Of a stretch of DNA of 64,000 nucleotides, positions 43,507 to 55,061 are shown piece by piece. The notes below the pieces were generated by a model that was not told where the DNA came from, searched no databases, and worked only from the letters and a program-made list of their open reading frames with translations. Source of the stretch: Nothophaeocryptopus gaeumannii (Eukaryota; Ascomycota; Dothideomycetes; Mycosphaerellales; Mycosphaerellaceae); assembly GCA_031771865.1 (NCBI GenBank), contig JASISA010000040.1, positions 1,302,001-1,366,000 on the forward strand, in the 5' to 3' direction. Each line of letters starts with the position of its first letter. The stretch's first letter is position 1. A program made the translations under genes and the position numbers.

Positions 43507-44275
43507 ATGGGGACCCGCCTCATCGACAGCGATGCAACCGTGCCAGATGTCTCTTCGCCGAGCGGACGAGAGCTGCCAGCATCCGCCGCCGCTGCCGCCA
43601 CCGTTCATGACTCTGAGCGCAATGGTGTTCATTCACCGGACAGGGATCCAGGGCATGATCTCCAGCCAGATCATGTGACGGACGCACCTCCGTTCTGGTG
43701 GAGTACACGAGCTCGCCACTCGCGGACTGCCAGTCTCGTGAGCTACCAGTCTCTCAACCAGACCAGGCCGGCCGCGATCAACCTGGAGGATCACTCGGCG
43801 GAGGATCATGAGCTCTCACAGTCCTGCTGGGCTAGGTCCGTTACTATCGACGATTACGGTGTCGTATCTGGCCCCACTGGTGTCGGTGCATATGTAGTCT
43901 GGCACTGCACCGTCAAGACATTGCTCGGTGGCGATATCGAGCTCCAGAAAAGGCACTAGCTGATCCTGTCCCCGTATATATGTGGAGGCGTACTGACCGT
44001 TGTCAGGTATTCCGAGTTCGACCGCCTCCGAGAGAACTTGGTCAGAGCTTTCCCTCATGCTCAAGCTCAGATTCCCGAGCTGCCACGGAAGAGTTTTGTT
44101 TCCAGGTTTCGGCCCAAGTTTCTTGAGCATCGAAGGAATGGACTGGCACATTTTATGAAGTACACAGTGCTGTTCCTGGTCGGCCGAGGCAATGGCTGAC
44201 TTCTTGCCCAGTTGCATATTGCTCAACCCGGAGTTTGCAGCATCCCCGATTTTGAAAGATTTCATCTTTGGATGA
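43507..44275 (+). CDS. PX-domain phosphoinositide-binding protein (Ypt35-like)
   Basis: Three exons, 43507-43952, 44007-44159 and 44212-44275, give 220 residues. The first 100 residues are low-complexity. The PX domain follows: SVTIDDYGVVSGPTGVGAYVVW, IELQKR|YSEFDRLRENLV across intron 1, PELPRKSFVSRFRPKFLEHRRNGL with the Pro-rich loop and basic pocket, then LLNPEFAASPILKDFIFG to the stop. The RYSEF motif holds the Arg that binds the phosphoinositide phosphate. Intron 1 starts GCACTA and ends TTGTCAG with a TACTGAC branch; no GT donor keeps frame, so it is a probable GC-AG intron. Intron 2 is GTACAC...GCTGAC...CCCAG. Such proteins attach to endosomal or vacuolar membranes through PI3P. Confidence 0.85.
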
Positions 44276-46209
44276 GCCAAGCAAGATGCATTGAATTGTA
44301 TAGCAAGCGTGTTGGAGTAGTCGGCATCCCGAAGGGCATGGATGCATGTACAGTCGTAAGTAATGATGATGAAGCAGATGAGATACCCAAGGCCTGTCGT
44401 CGGACCCAGGCTCAGTGGTCATTACTTTTACGTCCGATATGGGATGTTCACAACCTAGGTGAGTGCGAAGGCACTGGGGACTCTGCCCAGTGGCCTGGAC
44501 GCGTTGCTCTGGGCTGGAGAGCTTTTACTGGACAGTATGCAATCGCGCATAATGAACGGCAAAGAAGAACGTGCGTGCATATGAGCCGAAAAGCGTAATT
44601 GTTTCAGCATATTCATCACTAGGTACGCTTACCTCATCGAAGCAACGCACTTAAGACTAACTCTACTGTATAGGGTGAGATCTGGTGAATGATGCAAAGG
44701 GATGAGCTATAACGACTACGGTTGGATGTGAGGAATGGCGAGTCGTTCAAAATCAGCGATAGATACAGGTATTGTAGCCCTGGTCCATTCTGCTTGAATG
44801 AAATACCCGTACATCATTACCCTCCTTTCAAGCTCTTTGCATTCGAGTTGGCAAGACAGGCTACTTACATACAGCATACGCGGCTCATACGTATAAGATA
44901 TAATCATTCCGCGGGACACCCAGCAAAGGTGTACGAACCTCATCGATCCAAGGCCCGCAGAGCATCCGCCGCAAGCGATTCAAACATCAACGTCATCGAC
45001 CCAAGGCCTGCAGAGCAATGTCGGCGTAGACAAACAGAAAGCGATTGTACTAGCGAAGATCTCAACGAGTCTGTCACCTGGCACGCACGCTGCCTCCTAG
45101 ACGGCGACTCGGGGAAAACTCTTGCAAAAAGGATCGTGCGGCTAGGGGTGCTCCCTGCTCTCCGGGTTTCTTGCTCACTCATCCTGAACGTCATCGTTCT
45201 GAAGCAGGGCGATAGGTACTATAACAGGAAGAGTCAACGATTCGCAGACCTTTTGGAAGAGATCCGCGTACAGAACAACGGCCTCTCCGAGCCTCCGAGT
45301 GCAGCAGATGTAGCAGAGCCAGGCCAATACTACGTCGGCGTTGGAGAGTCCGATCGCAAGGATATATGGAAAGACAAGTTCGGTATGGACTTCATGGCCT
45401 TCCTCTGAGAGGCTCGTGGCGCATCGTGTATTTGCAGCACACTCAAAATTGATGCGGTCATAAGATCACTCACCAAGCGATTCACCTCATTGTACGAAAA
45501 TGATCACCATCCTTTGAAGTGTACGTCTCTCGATCTGCTTCGCCTAAACTACCATCCGTGTAGATATTCCACGTGGAATCACCCCTTCCCTTCAAAGAAA
45601 AAGGGCGAACCGCACTGCCGCTTCTCACGAGCATCGAGCCGGTTTCAATAAGCGGCATTCGTCTTGCTGCGCGGAGCAAGCGTTCAGGATGAGGAAGCGA
45701 GGGATCTGCGAGCTCTCCTGAGCCAGTCTACTCTCTATGCTCTCTAAGTTGTCCTTACTAGCTTCAGAGAAGTGCAAACATTACACCGTGATATCTTCAC
45801 AGCTCAGATGAGTCCCATTTTCCTAGTTTATCTGGCATCAATGATCTCGAAGCGGCGTGCTGGGTGGGAGACTCCTTGCTGGAGAGCACGCAAGCTACTA
45901 GCCAGAGGATAAGATGGCTTACTGTACGGGACAGAGCTAAGGGCAAGAGGTTCACGCGAGTATCAGATCGATCTTCTCAGCTTTTTCGTTAGAAGGCCAG
46001 CAAATTGCTTCGAAGATAGTTGCTCGTTAATAGCTCGACCATTCGGCATTGAGTCTGCAGACTTCCGCTGGCTTTCGAAGTATCAGCACCTGCATTGTTC
46101 GAATTGCAATTGGTGCAGGCATAACGTGGAGCACTCCAACATGGTCGACTCAGGCAAGGGGCTTTTGAAAGCGTCTGGTAGCACTGCGTATATTGCCCCT
46201 CTACACATA
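44276..46209. other. Intergenic, one doubtful ORF
   Basis: Apart from the low-confidence frame at 44722-45408 I see no gene, RNA gene or repeat. Confidence 0.5.
44722..45408 (+). CDS. Doubtful hypothetical ORF
   Basis: A 228-codon open frame. The C-terminal half has a mixed hydrophilic composition that could be protein (SAADVAEPGQYYVGVGESDR, then KDKFGMDFMAFL at the end); the first 70 codons look like untranslated sequence. No signal peptide, TM segment or known domain is seen. It may be chance, or the 3' exon of an unrecognised gene. Confidence 0.25.
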   Translation: MDVRNGESFKISDRYRYCSPGPFCLNEIPVHHYPPFKLFAFELARQATYIQHTRLIRIRYNHSAGHPAKVYEPHRSKARRASAASDSNINVIDPRPAEQCRRRQTESDCTSEDLNESVTWHARCLLDGDSGKTLAKRIVRLGVLPALRVSCSLILNVIVLKQGDRYYNRKSQRFADLLEEIRVQNNGLSEPPSAADVAEPGQYYVGVGESDRKDIWKDKFGMDFMAFL

Positions 46210-48737
46210 CTATGATGACGACGCTTTGTAGCAATAGTCAGGGTTGCCGTTAGCGTTATTGCCCCAGTAGGTGGCTGTGAGAAGTCAGTCATTGAAGACG
46301 ATGAGAAATGTGTACTCACGGGATGCAACAGCTGCTCCAGCCACGCCGAGAACAGCGAACGACAGTATGAAGACCATAACCGCCGTGCCTCCATCCAAAG
46401 CCGCCGACACCAGGTAGTTGTACCGCACGAAAAGATTCGGATAGTGTCTGCGGATGAACCATTGTGAAGTAAATCCAACAATGAAGAACATTAGCAGCGA
46501 TGCATTGATCCCGACATTGAGATAGCACAAGTAGAATAGAATGACGGGCGTACGAATGTGATCAAGTCCGAGCTTGGGCCATTTTCGATGTGCCAGCCAA
46601 AATGGTATTGGAGCCAGGAATCCAAAGAACATCGACAACGGCACCCACTGATACTTCTTGCCGACGCTGAGAAGTTGATGGGGCAGGCCGCCTAGAGTGA
46701 CTGCTTGAGCGTTGAACTGCTGCGCTTGCTGACCAGACCAGATGTTGGTGCCTTCGACGCTTGTTAGGATCTCCGTCTGGTTGTCGATGATGCTGTTGGC
46801 CATTATGTAGTTGAAGACAACACCAATGAGGGTGCCGAGCATTTGGACGAAGAACGTCACTCTTGGAGCCAAATGGCCGTACTGTGCCAACTTGAGATCC
46901 TGAGCCAACAGCTTGCCTTGCAAGAGAGCGTTGTAGCCATACGAGCTGAAGTACATGTTGGCCACGGGATCTCCAGGACGAATGTAGCCACCGATCATTT
47001 GGACGATGGATTGAATTGTGAAAGGCACACCTGTGATAGCTTGCATGGAGCCCAGAAATACAATAAGGACGTAGCCAACCAGCGACGCAACGAAGAAGCC
47101 CCACCACGGGAGTGTGCTGTCGGATTCGTAGACGATGATGAGGCCGACTACGAGAGAGAAGATCAGGACTAATCCGTACCACCAGTCTGGACATGCTTTG
47201 TACGATCTCATTAGCGCAAAATGGGGATCGTAGTGCTCCTTCCATTCTTCATCGTCCGCTCGAGGGCCAGGAGTAAACGCTCGGCGCAGTGTGATGGGAA
47301 GACCTTCGACGGAGTGATAGATGGTACGTGGGTCGAGGAAGCCGAACGCTACCTTGACCTCCCCCCGATACCAGATGAAGAGATGAACGACCGCTGCGGC
47401 AATGCACATGTTCGTGAGGAGAATGTTGAGCACATTTGAAGCTGCGAATGCAGGCAGACCTAGCTCTTCCACAGCAGTCATGTTGATTCTATTGCTAGGT
47501 CCTATGACAAGTGACTGGTTGTATTGCACTGGGTTATCCGGCGTTGACGTCTCGGAGAAGATGAGTTGCGAAAGGAACGGGTAGTTTTCAGCGTCCCAGA
47601 TGTTGCTGTAGTAGATGGTCGAGAAAAGTAGAATGCATCCGGCCACTCCAACACCCTGGCTGATCAGACTGCTGAGTGGAAAGTACAATGGGGAGTAGCC
47701 TCCGGATATGTACTGCCAGTCGAAGCAGAAGGAGAGCAGACCAAGACCCTCGTTGCCAGCTGCACCACCAAAGATGTTTGTAAACACTTGGCTATTGCGG
47801 TTGGCCAAGCAAAAGATACTGACACCCGTAAGCACGGGCATGATCCATTGTGGCAGAAGCTCCCAGAGGAAGATTCCCGCAAAGACGAGTAGAAACGCCC
47901 GCAGAGGCTTTCGACCTTCGGGTAGACGCAGGTGCAGGTTCTCTAGCATGGAGTTGATTGGGATATTTGATGGCCACAGCATAGCTGTTGGGTAGACCAG
48001 CGTTCGGCGCATCAGGCCGGCGATGCCGTAACCCATGAACTGAGCCGACAGGAGCAGGAAAACTGCTATGCCACCATTCAGCTGTTTCCCATAGTACAGC
48101 CTTTCTACTGCAATGATCTCGATTCCGAGAGCACCGATGCTTGCTGAATTCGCCATGATGGTGATTGCGAGGTGTTCCTTGATGTTGAAAGGGAAAGGAT
48201 TCAGGAACTTGCCAATGCGTCCTTTCCGCGGAATGCCCAGAGACATGGCCTCGCCGAGCAGGAAAGCCAAGACTGCGAGGAGCACTGGTGGTAGGACAAT
48301 GGTCTGCGGTTTGAAGTAGTAGATGCCTGAGAGCACGCCGCCGAAGATGGAGAGACCAACGCCTGGCCACTGTCGAAAAGACTCAACCTGAGATGCCTCT
48401 CACCTCACTCACCTAAGAACATTGAGCGGAATGTAATGGACTGAAGTGAAGGGTCATCTGTCAAATGGATGGCATTGGTAATGACATCAGACGCCGTGGC
48501 AGGCTTCGTGAGCTCGTGGAGTTTGCCATCTGCTATATCGTCCTCTTGCTCTTCAATGTCGATTGGCTCTATGCCGGCTTTCGTTGCCACGGTCCCATTC
48601 TTGGCATTGTCCGAATCATCCTCGAGGCTAGGTTGCTTGCTTGCAGCTTGGGGCTGGTCTGCCGTGTCGATAGCCGGAGCCGGTCCAGTAGAACTATCTT
48701 GTACCTCGCTCGCTCCGGCCTTTGCTTGAGGTTCCAT
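46210..48737 (-). CDS. Oligopeptide transporter, OPT family
   Basis: Exons 48413-48737, 46320-48362 and 46210-46274, with 50- and 45-nt introns (GTGAGT donors), give 810 residues. The start is the ATG of MEPQAKAGASEVQ; further upstream the frame is open but looks like leader. The cytosolic N-terminus of about 95 residues is acidic. Family landmarks include LTDDPSLQSITFRSMFLG, NPFPFNIKEHLAI (the NPG/KEH motif with Phe for Gly) and NEGLGLLSFCFDWQYISGGYSPLYFPL. The C-terminal WGNNANGNPDYCY appears only after the last short exon is spliced on. About 14 membrane segments are expected. OPT proteins import tetra- to pentapeptides, glutathione or metal chelates with protons. It lies 298 bp from the divergent aminopeptidase gene. 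Confidence 0.93.
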
Positions 48738-49035
48738 TGAGACGTACAAATAGTAGACCGGGATGAGGTTGCCGGCCTTATCTTGTACCCCTCCCCACCG
48801 TAGCCGCCGCAGAAGTACATGTGAAGGACGGGCAGCGTTACTACATTCATCAGACACGCTTCAGCCATAACTACCACTAATGGTTGCAGGATCATCGTCA
48901 CGCTAGGAAAGCTTGTGTAAAGCTTGTTCTTCGTTTAGAACCGACAACTTCACTCGTCATGACTCAAGCCATGAAATGCGGCACAGTCGAGGGGTTTCAC
49001 TCTACGTGCAGGCATGTGTCTGTACATCAAGCACG
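48738..49035. promoter_or_regulatory. Shared divergent promoter, OPT/aminopeptidase
   Basis: The 298 bp between the two ATGs must serve both genes. No specific operator could be assigned. Confidence 0.45.
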
Positions 49036-51766
49036 ATGTATACCAGATACACAGGCACAGAGCCAGAATACCGACGCTTGCCTCAGGAGTATGCAGAAGC
49101 CCGCTACATGAGAGGCAATACGGCTGAACAACTCGCAGTGTCAAGCCTAAGAACTATGCAATCAGGCTATATGACCTGCTTCGCGAAAGAGACAGCTGGA
49201 CATACAAAGGTCACGTTGTCATCGAACTTGACATTCGTGAGACGACTGCTCGCATTACTCTGAATGCCCATAAACTCCGCATCAAATCGGTCAGCATTGT
49301 TACCGCTCACGGTGCTGGAGTATCCGCCTTTGCCGAAGTTGAGCAGACTCAGCAGCTACGCATTCAACTCGATAGAGAAATTTCAGCAGGCTGTCCCTTT
49401 GTGCATCTGGAGGTGATTTACGAAGCTAATATTGATGACTCCTTGACCGGATTTTATCGATCGCAGGAGGTCAATGCAGAACGAGACGATGCAGGAAAGT
49501 ATATATGCTGCACCCAATTCCAGCCATCAGACGCCCGCCGAGCACTTCCGTGCTTTGACGAGCCGGACTTCAAGGCGACCTTCGACTTGTGGGTTGAGGT
49601 TCCAGAGGGCCTGACAGTGCTCAGCAATATGCCACAAGCGTCCTCTGTGCTGTTCGACATTGACAAAAAAAGCCACACGACAGTCAATTTTGAGAGAACT
49701 CCGGTGATGAGTACCTATCTTCTTGCATGGGCGATCGGAGATCTTGAGTGTGTTGAGACGTCCATCGCACGAAGGCACAGTGATACATCTTTGCCTATCA
49801 GGGTCTACTCTACACCAAATGCTTTGCAGCATGCTCAATTTGCACTTGACCTCGCGGGCCGTGTCATTGCCTACTTTGCACAAGTGAGGAATACTTTCTG
49901 CACTTGCCTTCGAATTGCAAATCCTCCTGACTCAATGAACAGACATTCGGCATTGACTACCCTCTTCCCAAACTCGATCTCCTTGCAGTGACCGAGATGT
50001 CCGACGATGCCATGGAAAACTGGGGCTTGGCCATCTTCAGATCCACAGCCCTACTACTGGACGAAAACGCAACTGAACCTGGTGTGCGAACACGAGTGGC
50101 TTACATCATCGCTCACGAACTGGCCCATCAATGGTTCGGCAATCTCGTAACACCAGAATGGTGGGATGAGCTCTGGCTGAATGAAGGTTTTGCAACGTGG
50201 GCGGGCTGGGACGCCTGTGACCATCTATACCCGCAATGGGATGTATGGGGACAGTTCGTGGCCACGGATCTGCAAGAAGCCTTCGAGCTGGATCAGTTGC
50301 CATCCAGTCACCCAATCCAAGTCCCTGTTCTGGACGGCCTTGAGGTGGACTCCATCTTTGATTCGATATCGTATCTCAAAGGAGCTTCGGTTATCCGCAT
50401 GCTGGTCGCACATATTGGTCGCGACGTCTTTCTGAAGGGGCTCTCAGGTTATCTAAAGGCTCATATGTATCTGAATGCTACAGGTGACAGCTTATGGCTG
50501 GCACTGGAGAACGCTTCTGGACTGTCCATTGCTCCTCTCGTGAAGCCCTGGATCAAGACCATGGGCTTCCCAGTAGTGTCTGTGCACCGCAAAGACAATC
50601 GAACCCTCCGAATCGAACAATCTCCGATTCTGCAGAGCAAGCACACAATCTGGTCAATTCCACTAGTTATACGAACATCGAACAACATCGAGAGACTCGT
50701 TCTCGATGGAAGGTCCACCGAGGTCGACATTAGTGGCGCTCTGATCAAGGTCAACGTGGATCAAGAAGGGTACTACCGTGTGAACCTTGGCAGTCAACCA
50801 CTTCTGGACGGAAGCAGCTCACTCGACTCCTTATCAACCACCGACAAGGCTGGGATACTGGGAGATGCGATGTCTATGGCCTTTACCGGCCGAACCCAAA
50901 CGTCGATCGTGCTGACGCTCCTGGAGAAGTTTAGTGTCGGCGAAGACTTCGGGGTCTGGACGAGCATACTGTCCAATCTTAAACAGATCAGCTGTATATT
51001 CTCTTCGGAGGAGAACGTTTATAGAGGCCTTCAAGCCCTCATTCGACAACTCGTCGTGATCAAAGCCAACTCACTCGGCTGGACATACAACAAAGACGAA
51101 TCATACAACACGCAAAGACTCAGGCCACTTCTCCTCACAGCCGCTGGCCTTGCCGGTGACGAATCCACCATCGCCAAAGCCCGCCATCTCTTCAAACTAA
51201 TCCGACCCGGTCGTTCAAATGAAGTCCATCCCTTCCTCCACGAAACCATCTTTAAACTCGCCGTCTCTTCAATAGGCGCAGATGCAGTGCGCAATCTCAT
51301 TCAACTCTACCGTCACACATCCTCTCCCCACGAACGCGAATCCATCGCGAAGAGTATTGGCCAAATGACCAATTACGACGAAGCTCGTAAATGGACCACT
51401 CATATTTTTTCCAGCACCCTGACAGCTCAGGATCTGCAAACATTTAGCATTGCCATGGCGAACAACCCTGCAGTTCCGGGGGTGATGTGGGAGTGGATCA
51501 AGATGGAGGGGAGTTGGCAGGTGATTTGGCCAAAGCTGGCAGGGTCTATGGCGATTTTTGAACCTTTTGTTAGAAGGTGTTTGCAGACGTTGACGGAGGG
51601 AAAAGATGTGCAGGAGGTGGAGGTATTCTTTAGGCACAAGGATACTCAAGGATACAGGCGCGGGTTGACGGTTGCGCTGGACTTTATTCGGGCGAATGCC
51701 AAGTACAAGGAGAGAGATATGGAGGCTGTGAGGGAGTGGTTGAAGGAGCGTGGGTTTTTGGACTGA
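49036..51766 (+). CDS. M1-family zinc aminopeptidase
   Basis: Exons 49036-49088, 49139-49883 and 49943-51766 give 873 residues. The first intron (GTATGC...GGCTGAAC...CTCGCAG) is needed to join MYTRYTGTEPEYRRLPQ to DVKPKNYAIRLYDL; the second is GTGAGG...GAACAG. The zinc site is complete: HELAHQWFGNLVTPEWWDEL and the third ligand in WLNEGFATW, near residues 310-335. The substrate loop normally reads GAMENWG; here it is DDAMENWG, so the conserved Gly is Asp. The C-terminal helical ERAP1-like domain is full length. Members remove N-terminal residues from peptides in the cytosol (Aap1/Ape2 type). No signal peptide is seen. It is probably a divergent paralogue rather than the housekeeping enzyme (inference from the loop change). 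Confidence 0.92.
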
Positions 51767-52437
51767 TGGGTAGTATGGTGCTACGACCTGAGCCTCAAGA
51801 TCTCAGAGAGCAGTTTGAAATACTTTTGCAGTACAGCCTCGGGAACAGCATCGTCACATGAAAACTACCCACGTACCATACCAGCGGAACCTTTGATTCT
51901 CCCTCAAGCATCCCCAGTTCATTCCTCTTGTCGTCCCGCGCCAAGCAACCCTACCACCCCGGCAGCGCAGCATGGGTGTGCCGACACCTCATATTATAAT
52001 GCTTATCACGTGCGTCTCCCTTCTGCATCGACGGAGAGAGTTGTTCTTGTTATTACGATAGAAGGGCTTCAGAACAATGTCGCTGCCCAATTGGTTTCTT
52101 TCCCATTTCCGGCCTTCCTTATCTCATCTCGGTCGTTCCTTCTGACGTACGAAGAGCGCCGGGAGCTATTCCAGAGAGGGATTGATAGTTGAGGGCAAGA
52201 GACGTTCATCAACTGCTACGGCCCTCGTGTTTATCGTGTATGCGAGCCCTATCTCAATTGCGTCTGTCGTTCAATCTTTACTATATCGCTTTCCCCTTGC
52301 TTCATCGTCGTACGCATTGACACATCCTCCTTACCGAATCTGCTGTCATCTTGGGCGTCTGCATACGTAGCAGTATGATGCCTTCTTTTTTTCCATGAGA
52401 TACTTGTCCATGATACTCAGTGATGGCCGGCTAAGCC
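51767..52437. other. Intergenic, nothing recognised
   Basis: Between the aminopeptidase and a one-TM protein, both on the plus strand. Confidence 0.6.
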
Positions 52438-53200
52438 ATGCCTACAGTCTGGATCAATCATATCTCATCATTCGTACACGATCTTGATTGTGAGTCGCCC
52501 AACTCTCTTCCGGTAGTCAGCGGGCTAACGGTGGTCGTCCTCAGCGCCTGGAGAGCATCACCTCGCAGAAGAAGCCACGGCGATCGGAGGCGCACCGTCG
52601 CTCTCGTCGCCAAATTCCGCAGAAGTTACACAACCCGAACGAGGGCACGGCGTCTCAGAACTGCACTTGCATCCACTACCCACCACTCTTTCACCCTCCC
52701 CGAGCCCAGAACCAGCTTCCACTGCAGGGACAGAAGCACATTCGACGCACCTATCACACGCTCAGCGCCAGCTCATACTTGGCCTGTCTCTCGGCATCGG
52801 CATCCCCATCCTCTTGATCATCGCCATGCTAGCCTTCTGCTGCTGCCGGTCCCGCCGCAAAGACTACACCACTCGTCGAGCAGGCAAGATACCCGGTGAC
52901 CCCGCCAGGCTTCTGGACATCAGCGAACCGACCACGCCAGTAGCCAACGACCAGCGGCAAGAAGAGGCAGGCGCAGATAGGATCGTCGCATTCTGGTCTT
53001 CAGCGGATGGCCCCGAGCCGCCTGGGACGGTGGATCCGAGAGACTACTACGAGCTGATGTCGCTGCGGAGTATTCCGAAAAGACCGATCCTTGGGAAGAG
53101 AGGCGCGGACGGGAGATGGACGTTCTACTATGAAGAGGACGTGCAGTATGGAGATGTCGAGAGGGCGCAGAAGAGGGTGACAAAATATTGTCGTGTTTGA
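52438..53200 (+). CDS. Single-TM hypothetical protein
   Basis: Exon 1 is 52438-52489 and exon 2 is 52545-53200, with a GTGAGT...GGCTAACGG...CCTCAG intron, giving 235 residues. No classic signal peptide. An N-terminal Ser/Thr/Pro/Glu-rich segment of about 110 residues is followed by one membrane helix (about LILGLSLGIGIPILLIIAML), a CCCRSRRK stop-transfer with possible palmitoylation cysteines, and a cytosolic tail ending RWTFYYEEDVQYGDVE...TKYCRV. The layout suits a type I-like surface protein with a small cytosolic domain. I do not recognise a family. The intron is well supported because it joins two open frames without a stop. Confidence 0.7.
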
Positions 53201-53336
53201 AGGTGGGCTTTCAGATACCGGCGTTGGTGGGCTGGAGGTAATGGTTCGCGCTTGAGTGGTGGTTTCCGTGGTGTTCCGGTCCGTTCTGCTGTTCGAAGAT
53301 ACCCACCATTTTGCAGCTTCCGTCTTGATCTTTGTC

Positions 53337-53936
53337 TCATCGATTGTTTCTCCAGCCTTCTCCTCTCATCTCCCCTGCGCCGGTGACGAAGGTGTCGACT
53401 CCGCGCATTGTGGCATTCTCGTAGCACACCCAACGTCTCTTCCATTTCTTCCATTTCAGCACACTGACAACCTGTCTCTTGAACCTGACTGGCCAGCCGG
53501 TCACTTCCATGAGAATGTACACGACTGCTGTCCCATTGGCCTCATCGACATCGGCTTCTGACTGGAGCACATTCTTCTCCCAGCCGGGGTTCGCCTCGAC
53601 CCATTTGCTCAAGACGGTCACATATTCTGGCCATGATGAGATGATAGCGTTGTCGAACTTGGCTGTGAAGTTCGGGGAGATGTACTTGGCGGCCAAGTGT
53701 TCAAGAGCGATGTAAGCCTTGTTCTGGATGGCGTCTTCGAATGAGCGAGAGATACGCTCGAGTTCAGCGCTGATGGTGTCGTTTGCGGTGAAGCCGGCGG
53801 AACTGGAGGGCGTCGAGGCTGGCGGACTCGCGATGTTGGTGGGCGGCGGTGTCGCGTGAGAAGTATAGTCGCCGTCTGGCAGGAGCAGCGCAAGTGAACT
53901 CGTAGGCGTTCTTGTCGGCGTACGGGGTGAGGTCAT
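53337..53936 (-). CDS. NTF2/SnoaL-like fold hypothetical protein
   Basis: A 199-residue intronless protein, convergent with the one-TM gene (136 bp between ends). After about 50 Ser/Thr/Pro-rich residues comes a compact domain: AELERISRSFEDAIQNKAYI, then HLAAKYISPNFTAKFDN, WPEYVTVLSKWVEANPGWEK, then beta-rich TAVVYILMEVTGW and VVSVLKWKKWKRRWVCYEN. The helix-then-curved-sheet order and the conserved aromatic spacing resemble the SnoaL/NTF2-like superfamily of small fungal proteins. No catalytic residues can be assigned and the substrate, if any, is unknown. Confidence 0.72.
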   Translation of the reverse strand: MTSPRTPTRTPTSSLALLLPDGDYTSHATPPPTNIASPPASTPSSSAGFTANDTISAELERISRSFEDAIQNKAYIALEHLAAKYISPNFTAKFDNAIISSWPEYVTVLSKWVEANPGWEKNVLQSEADVDEANGTAVVYILMEVTGWPVRFKRQVVSVLKWKKWKRRWVCYENATMRGVDTFVTGAGEMRGEGWRNNR

Positions 53937-54926
53937 GCTGGTATCTGTTAGGCCTCCCGCAGTCGTTGATATAGCTCGACGATAGGCCGCTTAAGCGAAA
54001 GCATAGCTGGTGGGTGCTGGTGGACGCTGCAAACAGGTGCTGCTGCGAGAAGAGGCGCTTTATGGGGGAGAGATGGAGGTAAGCTGGTATACATGTGGGA
54101 TGCGGAGTGCATGACCTGAGACTGCCCTTGCGTAGGAGTCGTCCAGAGCAGAGCTTTGCCGTGAGACGTATCACAAGCCTCGACCGCAGCCGCTCTGCAT
54201 ACGGAGCATCGTCCGTCTTATGCTAGACTACTCACTACACTAGACTAGCTATGTACGCTCACACGGCAGTGCGATTCAGGTAATGCGGCTCTCGGGAAGG
54301 TTTTGACGGCCAGTTCATGTACGCATGTTCAGTGATCTTTTCGGAGATCTGGAGTACACTGATCCGCTACGGTGGCGAGTCCATCGCCATCACGGCTCGA
54401 ATGAAGGCCGAGACGATACCTAGGCTTTTCCGCATATGCTCACTGTGAGGCCTCTCTGCATGCATGTACTGGATACGGAGTACTTCGAAGTCAAACACTG
54501 GCTGCAGATCTCGCCAAGACGAGTAGTTTCGTCCTGATTGCCCCAATCCAGCTACAAGCCCAAGTCAGAAGTCCCACGCTGCCGAATGTAGCATTTTCAG
54601 AGGTGTCAATGGCTTGAATTGAGTCTGATGATGCTGCCAATAATTATACTAATGTGTCTCTGTGAGGCTCGCGATGAGGGGAAGAATAGAGTGAGGTCGA
54701 GGCTTTCGCTTGCTCGGAAGCCATCCGAACCCTGGGACCAATGCTTTGCGGGCATGCGACATGAGACATGGGGAAGGAGCGCAGACTCACAATTTCCATG
54801 TTCGACTCATCCAACCAGTCAATCTTTGAATCAATCTTTGGATCAAGTGCGGTGCTGGAGTTGAGGCATCGAACAACACAAGAGGACAGAGACACGGCTG
54901 ATCTTTTCAACTACATGTTTGGCTAG
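53937..54926. other. Intergenic, upstream of ValRS
   Basis: No gene recognised on either strand. Confidence 0.55.
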
Positions 54927-55061
54927 CCAAGTGTTGAGTGGAACAGCCACACGTTACAACAAAATTCAGCCAAGATACTCCAACGAGCGCTCTTCCGGCG
55001 CCCGCTCTACGCTCCCTTCTATGCACCAACTTTGACTCGACCGAGGAAACGAACCTTCAAG
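54927..55061 (+). other. AUG-less in-frame 5' extension of ValRS, presequence-like
   Basis: The ValRS frame stays open upstream to a TAG at 54924 and has no ATG there. The translated stretch from 54963 contains AKILQRALFRRPLYAPFY and then TLTRPRKRTFK before Met1: many Arg/Lys, no Asp/Glu, amphipathic, as in a mitochondrial presequence. Near-cognate codons are ACG at 54951, ATA at 54975 and TTG at 55032. Translation is inferred. Confidence 0.5.

Noticed and set aside
46562..47245. Minus-strand 227-codon ORF inside the transporter gene
   Set aside because: It is a shadow frame of the oligopeptide transporter.
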